Shown: positions 49,544 through 59,419, counted from the first letter of the stretch. The stretch is 64,000 bases of DNA from Rubinisphaera margarita (GCF_022267515.1 NZ_JAKFGB010000005.1:186001-250000); one strand, 5' to 3'. Translations and numbers: made by a program. Notes: generated by a model from the sequence alone, not told the origin.

Positions 49544-49548
49544 AGGAG
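49544..49548 (+). promoter_or_regulatory. Ribosome-binding site that favours an ATT start for threonine synthase
   Basis: AGGAG at 49544-49548 lies 8 nt before ATT (49557) but 17 nt before the first standard start, TTG at 49566. The spacing supports initiation at ATT, a rare start codon. Confidence 0.45.
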
Positions 49549-49565
49549 CCAGAGACATTTCCAGC

Positions 49566-50957
<1,392 letters not shown>

Positions 50958-51107
50958 GCGGTCGCTGATCATTGCCCCGTTCTGTTCGGGCGGCATAAAA
51001 TTCGTCCATCGAGACCACGGAGGGTCCGGTCAACGAGCTGCAGGATGCAACGGGATGTTGCTCGCATGTTCTTCTGACTTGTCAGTTAAAGAGATCGGAT
51101 CGCAGGG

Positions 51108-51608
51108 ATGAACAATCCTTTTGAAGATTTGGAGTATCTGGCCGAGTTCCTTCCGGAGGAAGGTGAATCGGTCATCGTGAGTCGTCGTCGTGGTCGCCTG
51201 GTGTGTGAATCATACGCCGAGCCGGCGTCGACAACTCAGCCCACCGGGATCATCAACCGGGAGTTTTACGGGCGGCTGGTGTCAATCAACGCCAAGCTGC
51301 AGCAGTTCTGGGCTCTGCCGTTCGTGATTGCAGTCACGGCGTTTTTCGTGGCCAGCTTTCTGCTGCAGGAACTCATCGGGTTGGGTTGGGCCGACTGGGG
51401 AGTCTTCCTCGCCCTCGGCACGATTCTGGTGACGCTGCCCGTGTTCTATGTCCATTGGCGTCAGCGCCAGTTTTTCCGCACGGCAGTCTGTCCGACGTTG
51501 CAGCAGTTGATGAACGATCATCAGATCGACAAGTACTCGCTCATCGCCTACCTGTCGACTCAACGACAGTTGAGAGGGATCTATCAGGCCCTGACCCGCT
51601 GGACCTGA
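51108..51608 (+). CDS. Hypothetical membrane protein
   Basis: A 166-residue protein with an acidic N-terminus (FEDLEYLAEFLPEEGE), two adjacent transmembrane helices (about residues 68-90 and 96-115) and a polar, basic C-terminal domain. No family recognised. It may be cotranscribed with the downstream phosphodiesterase-like gene, 89 nt away. Confidence 0.65.
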   Translation: MNNPFEDLEYLAEFLPEEGESVIVSRRRGRLVCESYAEPASTTQPTGIINREFYGRLVSINAKLQQFWALPFVIAVTAFFVASFLLQELIGLGWADWGVFLALGTILVTLPVFYVHWRQRQFFRTAVCPTLQQLMNDHQIDKYSLIAYLSTQRQLRGIYQALTRWT

Positions 51609-51697
51609 TGTTCCGCCTGTTCTAAACACAATCGGCCGTTGCACGGAGTTGAATCCGGTCAGCGGCTTCTTTTTTGCCGATAAAGAAAGCCTCCCCG

Positions 51698-53020
51698 ATG
51701 TCACACCGTCATGCCGCTCTCGTGTCGCTCCCCGGACTGCGGCCGCAGGATATCGCTTCCATGCCGAACCTGTCCCGCATCGCCGGGCAGGGGACGCAGA
51801 CTCCACTCGTTCCGAGCTATCCTCCGGTGACGTGCCCGGTGCAGATTTCTCTCTCAACCGGAGTGGATGCCTCTCAGCACGGCGTCATCGCGAACGGCTT
51901 CTACTGGCGCGACAAGCACGAAGTCGAAATGTGGACCGCCTGGAACGAAGTCATCGAAGCTCCCCGCATCTGGGACCGGCTGCATGAGCACGATCCTGAA
52001 CTGACCAGCGCCGTCTGGTTCCCGCTGCTGACCAAAGGGACAACGTCGGAATACGCCTGCACGTTCGCCCCGATTCACAACCCGGACGGTTCCGAATCGC
52101 TCTGGTGCTACACCAAGCCGACCGAACTGTATGGCGAATTGCGGGATACTCTCGGTCATTTCCCGCTGAAGCACTTCTGGGGACCGCTGTCGAACATCAA
52201 ATCGAGTGAATGGATTATCAACTCAGCCATCATCGCGGCTGAGAAGTTCGCTCCCCGGTTTTACTTCATCTATCTGCCGCATCTCGATTACGCCGCACAG
52301 AAGTTCGGGCCCGACAGCCCGGAAGCTCAGCAGGCTCTCGCTGATATCGATGAACACATCGGCCGCCTGATCGACGGATTCAGCAAAGCCGGTCTTGAGG
52401 ATGTCCTCTGGCTGTTCGCCGGCGAGTACGCCATCACTCCAGTGGACTCAGTGGCTTATCCGAACCGGCTGCTTCGGGAGGCCGATCTGCTGCAGGTCGA
52501 GAATCGTGAAGATGGCGAATGGATCGATTTCGCCAATACGCCGGTCTGGGCGATGGTCGATCACCAGCTGGCTCACGTTTTCGTCCGCGATCAGGAGCGG
52601 ATCGAGGAAGTCGCCGATCTGTTCCGGAAGGATCCGCTGATTGAGAAGGTCCTCGTCGGTTCCGAACGCGGGCCATATAATCTCGACCATCCCCGCAGCG
52701 GCGAAGTTGTGCTGATCTCGAAACCGAACGCCTGGTTCGCCTATTACTACTGGCTCGACGATGCCAACGCTCCCGGTTTCGCCCGCACAATCGACATTCA
52801 CCGCAAACCGGGCTACGACCCCTGCGAGATGTACATCAATATGCCGAGCATGCAGACCCCGCTCGACCCGACTTTGGTGAAAGGTTCCCACGGATACCCC
52901 GCGGACACGAACGAATTCCAGACGGTTCTCGTCTGTTCCGATGCAACCGCGGTTTCAGACGATCGCGTGAAAGACACGGACATCGCGGGGATCGTCTATC
53001 GAAACTTTGGCGTAAGGTAA
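51698..53020 (+). CDS. Alkaline-phosphatase-superfamily (NPP-like) protein with atypical metal site
   Basis: A 440-residue protein of the nucleotide pyrophosphatase/phosphodiesterase group. The nucleophile Thr45 is kept in YPPVTCPVQ, and Asp197 (LPHLDY) and the late His (KGSHGYP) remain. Usual ligands are missing: the first Asp (of x-D-G-L) is Pro12, the His of D-x-x-x-H is Gln201, and the DHG pair is GEY at 242-244. A similar SEYG-type motif occurs, as I recall, in the phosphodiesterase-like protein of the ebo cluster, so this may be a subfamily trait. The ATG at 51698 follows a weak site; a TTG at 51674 is less likely. Activity is uncertain. Confidence 0.82.
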   Translation: MSHRHAALVSLPGLRPQDIASMPNLSRIAGQGTQTPLVPSYPPVTCPVQISLSTGVDASQHGVIANGFYWRDKHEVEMWTAWNEVIEAPRIWDRLHEHDPELTSAVWFPLLTKGTTSEYACTFAPIHNPDGSESLWCYTKPTELYGELRDTLGHFPLKHFWGPLSNIKSSEWIINSAIIAAEKFAPRFYFIYLPHLDYAAQKFGPDSPEAQQALADIDEHIGRLIDGFSKAGLEDVLWLFAGEYAITPVDSVAYPNRLLREADLLQVENREDGEWIDFANTPVWAMVDHQLAHVFVRDQERIEEVADLFRKDPLIEKVLVGSERGPYNLDHPRSGEVVLISKPNAWFAYYYWLDDANAPGFARTIDIHRKPGYDPCEMYINMPSMQTPLDPTLVKGSHGYPADTNEFQTVLVCSDATAVSDDRVKDTDIAGIVYRNFGVR

Positions 53021-53024
53021 TCGC

Positions 53025-53648
53025 ATGAATGAGTCCACCGAGCGATCAGATGAAGATTTACCGGAGTCCGTCGCCGGTCAACAATCGCCGCGTAAATCGA
53101 TGTCTCCCTTCGTTCTGACCGCCTGGATCTGCGGCGGAACGATCATCGCGTGCGTGCTCGCTTGCGTGGTTCTTGGATTTGTCCGCAGTCACGCGCTCGT
53201 CAGCGTGAAATTGACGGCATTGGACCCGAACCAGGAGCCGCGTGATCACGACGTCCCACTCTTCAAGAAAACGGAGGCGCTGCCTGACTACCAGTTGCTC
53301 GTAATCCGCCGGGAAGGGGGCAGCGTGAATCTTGGGACACGCCCGAATACGTCTGCGAAGGACGGGTTGGTCTGGGATCTGACAGAGCCCGTTTCGACCG
53401 TGGAGATTGCGACCGTTCGACTGCAGGACCAGGACAAGTTGATGTCGGATGTTGTGGCGGAAGTGCCGCTGGCGTGGGAACCGGTTGAGGAGGGGAACTA
53501 TCGATTTGAGTTCACCACCAGTCGATCATTCGCAGCCGGCGTCGACTCGTTCTTTCAGACCCCGGTCGGCATGGCCATCAAAGGGGCGATCTTTCTTGCC
53601 GTTTTCATCTGTATAGGCGGCATACTGCTTTCGGTGTTTCAGGGGTGA
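53025..53648 (+). CDS. Hypothetical two-helix membrane protein
   Basis: A 207-residue protein: an acidic Ser/Glu-rich tail, a transmembrane helix (about residues 30-50), a soluble beta-rich middle (about 55-175) and a second helix near the C-terminus (about 185-205). It starts 4 nt after the phosphodiesterase-like gene. Its first codons resemble those of the unrelated gene at 53827, part of the shuffling scar described below. No family recognised. Confidence 0.65.
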   Translation: MNESTERSDEDLPESVAGQQSPRKSMSPFVLTAWICGGTIIACVLACVVLGFVRSHALVSVKLTALDPNQEPRDHDVPLFKKTEALPDYQLLVIRREGGSVNLGTRPNTSAKDGLVWDLTEPVSTVEIATVRLQDQDKLMSDVVAEVPLAWEPVEEGNYRFEFTTSRSFAAGVDSFFQTPVGMAIKGAIFLAVFICIGGILLSVFQG

Positions 53649-53681
53649 CGGTCCGACCGATATCCGACTCCCCTTTCCCGT

Positions 53682-53822
53682 ATGCGAAGCGACAATTACC
53701 GAGCCGAAGCGAACGAATTGCTGCTTACTGTTGTCTGTTCTTTGGGGACAGCGGTTTTGGACGACCGCATGAAGGATACGGACATCGCAGTGACTGTGTA
53801 CCGAGACTTGGACGTGAGGTAA
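53682..53822 (+). pseudogene. Diverged fragment of the 3' end of the phosphodiesterase-like gene
   Basis: A 46-residue open frame whose last 39 codons plus stop (53703-53822) align without gaps to the last 39 codons plus stop of the upstream gene (52901-53020). By eye 23 of 39 residues match, including VCS, TAV, DDR, KDTDIA and VYR. About half of the matching codons differ only at silent positions, so the copy is old or comes from a related allele. Similarity continues over the 4-nt gap and the first 22 nt of the next gene. It could still be a translated short ORF, but no ribosome site is clear. Confidence 0.7.
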
Positions 53823-53826
53823 GACG

Positions 53827-54264
53827 ATGAATAAGCCGGTTGAGCGATACTCGATTCCACAAATCCTCTTCGGCCTCCATGATGTCTTCCTTGATGCAAC
53901 CGGAAGCGACAACATTTTTACCGCGGACACGCTCGTTGTTCACTATCTGCGTCCAGACGGCCCCCGGCAGAAGATCGACCTCGCCGAGTTGTCCGTCCAG
54001 ATCGAAGAGTTCTTCGCGTTTCGATGTCGTCTCTCGGAATGGGAAGAACTCTTCGGTAAGTCGATCGCACTGCGAAGTCGGCGAAAATGGGAACGCGAGT
54101 TCGTGCCTGAGTTCACATTTCGCGTGCTGGCTGAATTCATTGCTGAGAAGACGTCGGCTCCGGCTTCTTTTCCTCTTGTGGAAATCGGTCCTTTCGACTT
54201 CGGTAACGGACGTTGCGTACCGTCTGGCCTGTCAATGAGCTCACTCGCGATATTGCAACGGTGA
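53827..54264 (+). CDS. Hypothetical soluble protein following the duplicated tail
   Basis: A 145-residue soluble protein (RYSIPQILFGLHDVFLDATG, then WEREFVPEFTFRVLAEFIAEKT). No signal peptide or membrane helix. I do not recognise the family with certainty. It begins 4 nt after the fragment stop with ATGAATAAG, matching the ATGAATGAG start of the gene at 53025 in the same relative position, though the proteins differ after about 8 codons. It is likely the original downstream partner of the truncated phosphodiesterase copy. Confidence 0.6.
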   Translation: MNKPVERYSIPQILFGLHDVFLDATGSDNIFTADTLVVHYLRPDGPRQKIDLAELSVQIEEFFAFRCRLSEWEELFGKSIALRSRRKWEREFVPEFTFRVLAEFIAEKTSAPASFPLVEIGPFDFGNGRCVPSGLSMSSLAILQR

Positions 54265-54283
54265 AATCTTCACGAGAGAGGTA

Positions 54284-54628
54284 TCACTGCCTGTTCGCCC
54301 GCTCCTCTTCCCGCCGAATCAGGCAGGCCGTGCCGCCCAGTTCATAGTCTCGGCAGATTTGGGGACGCCATTCGTAGTGACGGCAGCGGCGGCGTTCGGG
54401 GTCAAACCACAGGCAGCGTTCTTGAGGTTCCTGGCCCCGATAGAGTCCGCCGAACGTCTCGTCGATTTCATTGATTAGCGGTTGCGGCAGTCCTTCGGGG
54501 CGGAATGGGTGGGGACCGATGTGGTTCCGGTGGGTCTGGTAGATGAGGACCGGAGAACCGATGCCTTCGCAGCACAGTCCGCACGAATCGCACGTCTCCG
54601 GATCAAGTTGTTCCAGTTCGATTGTCAC
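54284..54628 (-). CDS. YkgJ-family cysteine cluster protein
   Basis: A 114-residue protein with Cys ligands at CDSCGLCC, CLWF, CRHYEWRPQICRDYE and a late Cys, the pattern of the YkgJ family of probable Fe-S or zinc proteins. Function is unknown. Convergent with the preceding gene and divergent from proA. Confidence 0.88.
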   Translation of the reverse strand: MTIELEQLDPETCDSCGLCCEGIGSPVLIYQTHRNHIGPHPFRPEGLPQPLINEIDETFGGLYRGQEPQERCLWFDPERRRCRHYEWRPQICRDYELGGTACLIRREEERANRQ

Positions 54629-54790
54629 GGCAAGTTGCGATGAGGGCTGGGGTTACGTCGCGAAGACAGTTTTGGATTCCCTGGAGTCTCCGTCGGGTGG
54701 CTCAATTCCTGCGTTGACTCAACTTATCTGTTTGCAGATACTTACGCCAGCCTTTCGCTTCTATTCCAGACAGACCACGATCGCAGTTCC

Positions 54791-56059
54791 ATGGCCACGA
54801 CGACAGAGAACCTCACCGATTACACCAGCCGCGTTGCCCGACAGGCGGCTGCCGCGACCACGCCGCTCGTTTCCGCGTCCGGGCAGCAGAAAATCGACTG
54901 GCTGCTCTCGACCGCCGATGCACTGGTGACTCGTCAGGATGAGCTTCTCGAAGCGAACGCTGAAGATCTGAAGTTCGCCGAAGAAAACGGCCTGACCGAA
55001 GCGATGATCGACCGCCTGCGGCTCAACGATTCCCGACTCAAAGGTATCGCTCAGGCTCTCCACGAAATCGCCGCTTTGCCGGAGCCGATCGGCGAAGTGA
55101 TCGACAGCACGGTCCGTCCAAACGGACTGCTCGTCACCCGGGTTCGCGTTCCGCTGGGCGTCGTGTTCTTCATCTACGAATCCCGTCCGAATGTGACGAT
55201 CGATGCGGCGGCTCTCTGCGTGAAGAGTGGCAATGCAGTCATTCTTCGCGGCGGCAAAGAAGCTTTCCACAGCAATCATGGATTCCATCGCATTCTCGTC
55301 GATGGTCTCAAAGCCCACAGCCTGCCCGAACACGCCGTGCAAATGGTCGAAACGACCGACCGGGATGCCGTCGGCATGTTTCTGAAGATGAACGGCCAGA
55401 TTGACGTCACCATTCCCCGCGGCGGCAAGTCGCTGATTGAACGCGTCGCCCGCGAAGCCACGATGCCGGTTATCAAACACTTCGATGGCAACTGCCACGT
55501 TTACATTCATACCGATGCCGACCCCGAACTGGCCCGCAAGATTCTCTACAACAGCAAGTGCCACCGCACCGGCGTCTGCAACGCGGCGGAATCGCTCGTC
55601 GTTGATGCAGCGTTCGCGGAAAAGCATATGACGGATCTGTTGTCGGACCTCGTGGCCGCTGAGGTCGAGATCCGTGGCTGTGAGCGAACCCGTCAGCTGT
55701 TCCCGGACGCCAAACCGGCGACCGACCAGGACTTCGGCGAAGAGTATCTCGGGAAGATCATCTCGTCGAAGATCGTCGATTCGATTGATGAAGCGGTCGC
55801 TCACATTAATAGATACAGTTCGCGGCACACCGAGGCGATTGTCACGAAGGACCTGGCGGCGGCTCGTCAGTTCACGACGCAGATCGATTCCTCAGCCGTG
55901 ATGGTGAACGCCTCGACCCGTTTCAACGACGGAGGCGAGTTCGGCCTCGGGGCAGAGATTGGCATCAGCACCGACAAGCTGCACGCACGTGGACCGTGCG
56001 GACTGCGGGAGCTGACAAGTTACAAATACGTGGTCCACGGAACCGGACAGGTGCGGTAA
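54791..56059 (+). CDS. proA: Glutamate-5-semialdehyde dehydrogenase ProA
   Basis: A 422-residue aldehyde-dehydrogenase-fold enzyme of proline synthesis (gamma-glutamyl phosphate reductase). Clear family segments: VRVPLGVVFFIYESRPNVTID, NAVILRGGKEA, CHVYIHTDAD, the catalytic Cys in KCHRTGVCNAAE and the C-terminal STRFNDGGEFGLGAEIGIST. proB is not adjacent. It lies 90 nt upstream of fliM, without obvious functional link. Confidence 0.96.
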   Translation: MATTTENLTDYTSRVARQAAAATTPLVSASGQQKIDWLLSTADALVTRQDELLEANAEDLKFAEENGLTEAMIDRLRLNDSRLKGIAQALHEIAALPEPIGEVIDSTVRPNGLLVTRVRVPLGVVFFIYESRPNVTIDAAALCVKSGNAVILRGGKEAFHSNHGFHRILVDGLKAHSLPEHAVQMVETTDRDAVGMFLKMNGQIDVTIPRGGKSLIERVAREATMPVIKHFDGNCHVYIHTDADPELARKILYNSKCHRTGVCNAAESLVVDAAFAEKHMTDLLSDLVAAEVEIRGCERTRQLFPDAKPATDQDFGEEYLGKIISSKIVDSIDEAVAHINRYSSRHTEAIVTKDLAAARQFTTQIDSSAVMVNASTRFNDGGEFGLGAEIGISTDKLHARGPCGLRELTSYKYVVHGTGQVR

Positions 56060-56149
56060 ATCGCAAGAGCATTGCTGGGCAAGCCAGCAGTGGCCCCCGT
56101 CTGAATCACGGAGACAGGTTGGGCAAAGAATCGTCACGGAGGACGAAAC

Positions 56150-57256
56150 ATGGCAGATGTTCTCAGTCAGGGTGAAGTCGAGTCGCTGCTCGCGGCACTC
56201 GATGCTTCTCCATCCGATTCAGGCGGGTATAACCGGCCTTCGATGTCGGGCAGCTCTCACGAGATGATCGGCCAGATCAGCGTCTACGACTTCAAGCGGC
56301 CCGAACGCGTCAGTAAAGAACAGATGCGGGCCTTTCAGGCGCTGCATGAAGGCTTCAGTCGCGAGTTCGGGGCCTCCATCAGCGGCATGCTTCGCTCCAT
56401 CGTCGAAGTGAAGCTGATCAGTGTCGACCAGCTGACCTACGGCGAGTTCGTCTTCAGTCTCGAAAACCCGACCTGCTTCAATCTCCTCTATTCCGACAAG
56501 CTCAGCGGCCACCTGATTCTGGATCTGAATCCATCGATCATTTACCCGATTGTCGACCGGCTGCTCGGCGGCGGAAAATCAGCCACCCAGTCGATTCCCA
56601 CGCGTCCGTTGACGGAAATTGAACTCCGGCTCGTGTCGCGTATCACGAAGTCCGCCATCACTGCGCTCGAGAACTCCTGGCGGAACATCAGCGAACTCAA
56701 ACTCCGGGTGACGCAGATCGAGAGCAACCCGCAGCTCGTGCAGATCGTCCCGCCGAACGAAGTCATTGTGCTCATCAGCTTTGAAATCACGATGGGCGAA
56801 CTTCGCGGTATCATGAACCTCTGCATTCCGTTCAATACGATTGAACCGCTGGTCGGAAAACTCTCATCGGATACGTGGTCGGCTTACACCAAGCACGAAG
56901 TGAGCCCGGAACAGAAAGCCCAGCTTGAAGTTGGCCTGGGAGCCGCGGAAGTCGAAGTGGTCGCCGTGCTGGCGGAAACTTCGATCACGACCTCGGATCT
57001 GATGCAGCTGAACGTCGGCGATGTCATTCTCACCGAACGGGATGTGCGGGAAGGAGTGACGCTGCAGGTTGCCGGCCGGCCGACGTTCTCCGCCGATGTC
57101 GGTCAGCTGAAAGGCAACAAGGCACTCGAAATCCGTAAGCCACTCCGGCAGATGCGCGAAGTGATCCAGCAACACGTCGAGTCCCAGCAGCAGAAAAAGG
57201 GCGACGCACCGCCCGCCAAGCCAGCCGCCAAAGCAGAACCGGCGGCGAAGGGCTGA
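56150..57256 (+). CDS. fliM: Flagellar motor switch protein FliM
   Basis: A 368-residue C-ring protein. The CheY-P docking motif LSQGEVESLLAAL lies at residues 5-17, the middle FliM domain follows (FSREFGASISGMLRS, VDRLLGG), and a C-terminal SpoA domain (LNVGDVILTERDVREGVTLQV) precedes an Ala/Lys/Pro tail. It binds CheY-P and FliG. It is separated from the main flagellar cluster by about 30 kb and sits between proA and a pseudouridine synthase. Confidence 0.95.
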   Translation: MADVLSQGEVESLLAALDASPSDSGGYNRPSMSGSSHEMIGQISVYDFKRPERVSKEQMRAFQALHEGFSREFGASISGMLRSIVEVKLISVDQLTYGEFVFSLENPTCFNLLYSDKLSGHLILDLNPSIIYPIVDRLLGGGKSATQSIPTRPLTEIELRLVSRITKSAITALENSWRNISELKLRVTQIESNPQLVQIVPPNEVIVLISFEITMGELRGIMNLCIPFNTIEPLVGKLSSDTWSAYTKHEVSPEQKAQLEVGLGAAEVEVVAVLAETSITTSDLMQLNVGDVILTERDVREGVTLQVAGRPTFSADVGQLKGNKALEIRKPLRQMREVIQQHVESQQQKKGDAPPAKPAAKAEPAAKG

Positions 57257-57265
57257 ATCCAGGAT

Positions 57266-57289
57266 GACTCAGAGATTCATCTCTGAGTC
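57266..57289. repeat. Palindrome, left copy
   Basis: A perfect 11-bp inverted repeat (57266-57276 with 57279-57289) with a TC loop, 10 nt after the fliM stop. Its core is the reverse complement of the right copy core. Confidence 0.6.
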
Positions 57290-57453
57290 GCGTTGCGATA
57301 AGAGGCTGGGAAAAGACGAAGTTCTTCAAGCGGCGGCGTATGCCCTCTCGGTTTGCTCGAACCGGCTCAGGTCGCTGATTGCGCTTCCACACTCGACTTG
57401 TCAGCGTGAATTCTGACGGGTTTGCTTTGTTGAACGCGGAAGACAAGCCTCCT

Positions 57454-57486
57454 GTTGCTGAAGCAACACAGAGATGAATCTCTGTG
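57454..57486. repeat. Palindromes, right copy (double hairpin)
   Basis: Two adjacent perfect inverted repeats sharing one base: GTTGCT/AGCAAC (57454-57467) and CACAGAGAT/ATCTCTGTG (57467-57486), each with a GA loop. The second core matches the left copy at 57266-57289 in inverted orientation. Confidence 0.6.
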
Positions 57487-57579
57487 CCATCCCGTATCGT
57501 TCGCTTGGTTCTCTTCTTCTACTCAGATCTTTAGAGTAGTCGCTCGTGTGTCCCTTGCCTCTCGCGTTGTCTGCTACTC

Positions 57580-58596
57580 ATGCCGTTGGATCTGGAATTT
57601 GCTGTCGAGCCGTATCAGTCCGGGTTGCGGGTCGATGCTTTTCTGGCTCAGCAACTGCGGAATTATTCGCCGTGGCAGTTTCATCGGCTGGCCAGTTGGA
57701 AGGCCGTGCGGATTGATCATCAGCCGGCCGATTTGCTGCGGCGATTGCGGCCCGATAATCGGGTGCAGGTGAGACTGCTGGAACCGCCGGAGACTCTGTA
57801 CGATCCCGAGCCGTTTCCGCTGAAGATCATTTACGAAGATGCCTGGATTGTGGTCGTCGACAAGCCGCCGGGGATCATCGCTCATCCGACCGGGAACATG
57901 CAGTGTGGGACGCTCTGCAATTTTCTCCAGGCCCATTTCGATGAGCAGACGCCCATTGCCGGACTATTGCGGCCGGGGATTGTGCATCGCATCGATCGCG
58001 AAACATCGGGCCTGATGGTCGTGGCGAAGACCCATCAGGCGCATCGCAATCTGGTCGATTCGTTCGAGCATTCGCGGGTCTCGAAGACCTATCTGGCGAT
58101 CGTCGAAGGCGTTGTGGAGAAGCAAAGCGGCACGATCGATCTGCCCATCGGTCAGGATCATCGGGCTTCAAAGGTGCTGATGTCGACACGGGCGGGCACC
58201 ACGAACGCCAAAGTCGCCAAGACGCACTGGACGTTGTTGAGGGCGTTGAACGGCTATTCGGTCGTCGAAGCGAAACCAGTCACCGGGCGGAATCATCAGA
58301 TTCGCGTGCATTTTGCGGCGATCGGCCATCCACTCGCCGGGGATGAGTTTTACGGGCCGCACGGTCAATTCAAGGAAGCGGGTCGCGAATCGCTTGAAGA
58401 AGGACGCCGACTCACGGATGTCCGCTGCGAAATCACCGGCCTGAAACGCCATGCCCTCCACGCCGGTCGACTTGAATTCAGCCATCCCATCACGGGAGCA
58501 TGGATGAAACTCGCGAGCCAGCTTCCAGCGGATCTACTGGCGGCGGTGCTGCGGATCGAAGAAGGCAACGAGGAGTCGCCAAGCCGAGAGGTTTGA
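57580..58596 (+). CDS. RluD/RluA-family 23S rRNA pseudouridine synthase
   Basis: A 338-residue protein with an N-terminal S4-like domain (SGLRVDAFLAQQL) and a pseudouridine synthase domain: VVDKPPGIIAHPT, the catalytic Asp in GIVHRIDRETSGLMVVAK and the C-terminal VTGRNHQIRVHFAAIGHPLAGDEFYG. It isomerises uridines in structured RNA, most likely 23S rRNA. The RluC versus RluD assignment cannot be made by eye. Confidence 0.92.
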   Translation: MPLDLEFAVEPYQSGLRVDAFLAQQLRNYSPWQFHRLASWKAVRIDHQPADLLRRLRPDNRVQVRLLEPPETLYDPEPFPLKIIYEDAWIVVVDKPPGIIAHPTGNMQCGTLCNFLQAHFDEQTPIAGLLRPGIVHRIDRETSGLMVVAKTHQAHRNLVDSFEHSRVSKTYLAIVEGVVEKQSGTIDLPIGQDHRASKVLMSTRAGTTNAKVAKTHWTLLRALNGYSVVEAKPVTGRNHQIRVHFAAIGHPLAGDEFYGPHGQFKEAGRESLEEGRRLTDVRCEITGLKRHALHAGRLEFSHPITGAWMKLASQLPADLLAAVLRIEEGNEESPSREV

Positions 58597-58649
58597 AAGG
58601 CAAAACGGCCGCAATGCATCGTTACTAGCACTGCAGCCGCTGTTGGTTG

Positions 58650-58838
58650 CTACCGCTTCACATCCGGTGAACTCGGTGTTTTCATATCTTTCCGTCCGCC
58701 AGAAGCCGTTGTGCCTGTGTTGGCGGGGGGGTCGCTGGCGGGGAAGCTCTCTTCAATGGTTTCGTCCAGATCGGCTTCTTTTTGCGGCTTGGGGGCGGAC
58801 ATTCCTTTTTTATCCGGCTGCTGTTGATGCTGGGTCAT
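58650..58838 (-). CDS. Small protein with the ESFPASDPP motif
   Basis: A 62-residue, hydrophilic, Lys/Pro/Asp-rich protein containing ADLDETIEESFPASDPPA, a motif of a widespread small-protein family of unknown function. The ATG at 58838 has a strong ribosome site (AAGGAG, complement of 58846-58851, 7 nt away), which decides the start over the longer frame. Confidence 0.78.
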   Translation of the reverse strand: MTQHQQQPDKKGMSAPKPQKEADLDETIEESFPASDPPANTGTTASGGRKDMKTPSSPDVKR

Positions 58839-58845
58839 TATTCGT

Positions 58846-58851
58846 CTCCTT
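58846..58851 (-). promoter_or_regulatory. Strong ribosome-binding site
   Basis: AAGGAG on the minus strand, 7 nt before the ATG of the ESFPASDPP protein. Such a full Shine-Dalgarno is uncommon among genes in this window and fixes the start. Confidence 0.75.
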
Positions 58852-58966
58852 TTCTCGGGTCCGTCTTTTCGGAAGGGCGGTCGGTCAGCGAGCCGAAGCA
58901 CCGCGTGACTCGAGCCAGATTAAAAAGTGACGCAAGAATCATGCCGGAAAGAAGACGATTGCCCGG

Positions 58967-59419
58967 CTATTCCTGGACTCGAACGCATCGGATATTCCAG
59001 TTCTTCCCATCTCCATCGATGAACGTGCCGGAGCAGTTTCCGAATCGTTCGAATTTCAGAAGCAACGTGCCGCTGAGGCCGTCGTGCAAGTTCTTATTCC
59101 GGCCGAATGCGCGAAAATCTTCCAGTTCGACCCGCGTCTTGTCGCGTCCCTCACGCGACAGCTTTCCAACCGACTTGTCAAATTCCTTCGATTCCCGAGT
59201 CGTCTTCTGATAGAGCACGCCGTCGGAAACACGAAAGAAGCCTGTCAACATCGGTCCGCGTTCCCCTTTGGGAGTCAAATCGAACTTCCAGAGCGCCCCC
59301 TCAAGCTCTCCGGGTTCGATTTCGGCGGCAACGAGATCGACAGCCAATAGCGGCGGGGACAGCATGAACGCCAGGAGGAACAGCAGGGGGAGACGACGGA
59401 AAATCGACATGGCTTTCAT
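58967..59419 (-). CDS. Secreted protein of unknown function
   Basis: A 150-residue protein with a signal peptide (RRLPLLFLLAFMLSPPLLAVDLVAA) and a beta-rich mature domain (ALWKFDLTPKGERGPMLTGFFRVSDG...). No family recognised. AGGAA lies upstream of the ATG at 59419; a second ATG lies 9 nt inside. Confidence 0.68.
   Translation of the reverse strand: MKAMSIFRRLPLLFLLAFMLSPPLLAVDLVAAEIEPGELEGALWKFDLTPKGERGPMLTGFFRVSDGVLYQKTTRESKEFDKSVGKLSREGRDKTRVELEDFRAFGRNKNLHDGLSGTLLLKFERFGNCSGTFIDGDGKNWNIRCVRVQE

Larger units (their letters stand above)
57257..57579. other. Intergenic stretch carrying paired palindromes
   Basis: About 320 bases between fliM and the pseudouridine synthase gene. No gene is supported. 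It contains palindromes near both ends that share the AGAGATnnATCTCT core (listed separately). The first probably also ends the fliM transcript. Confidence 0.4.
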
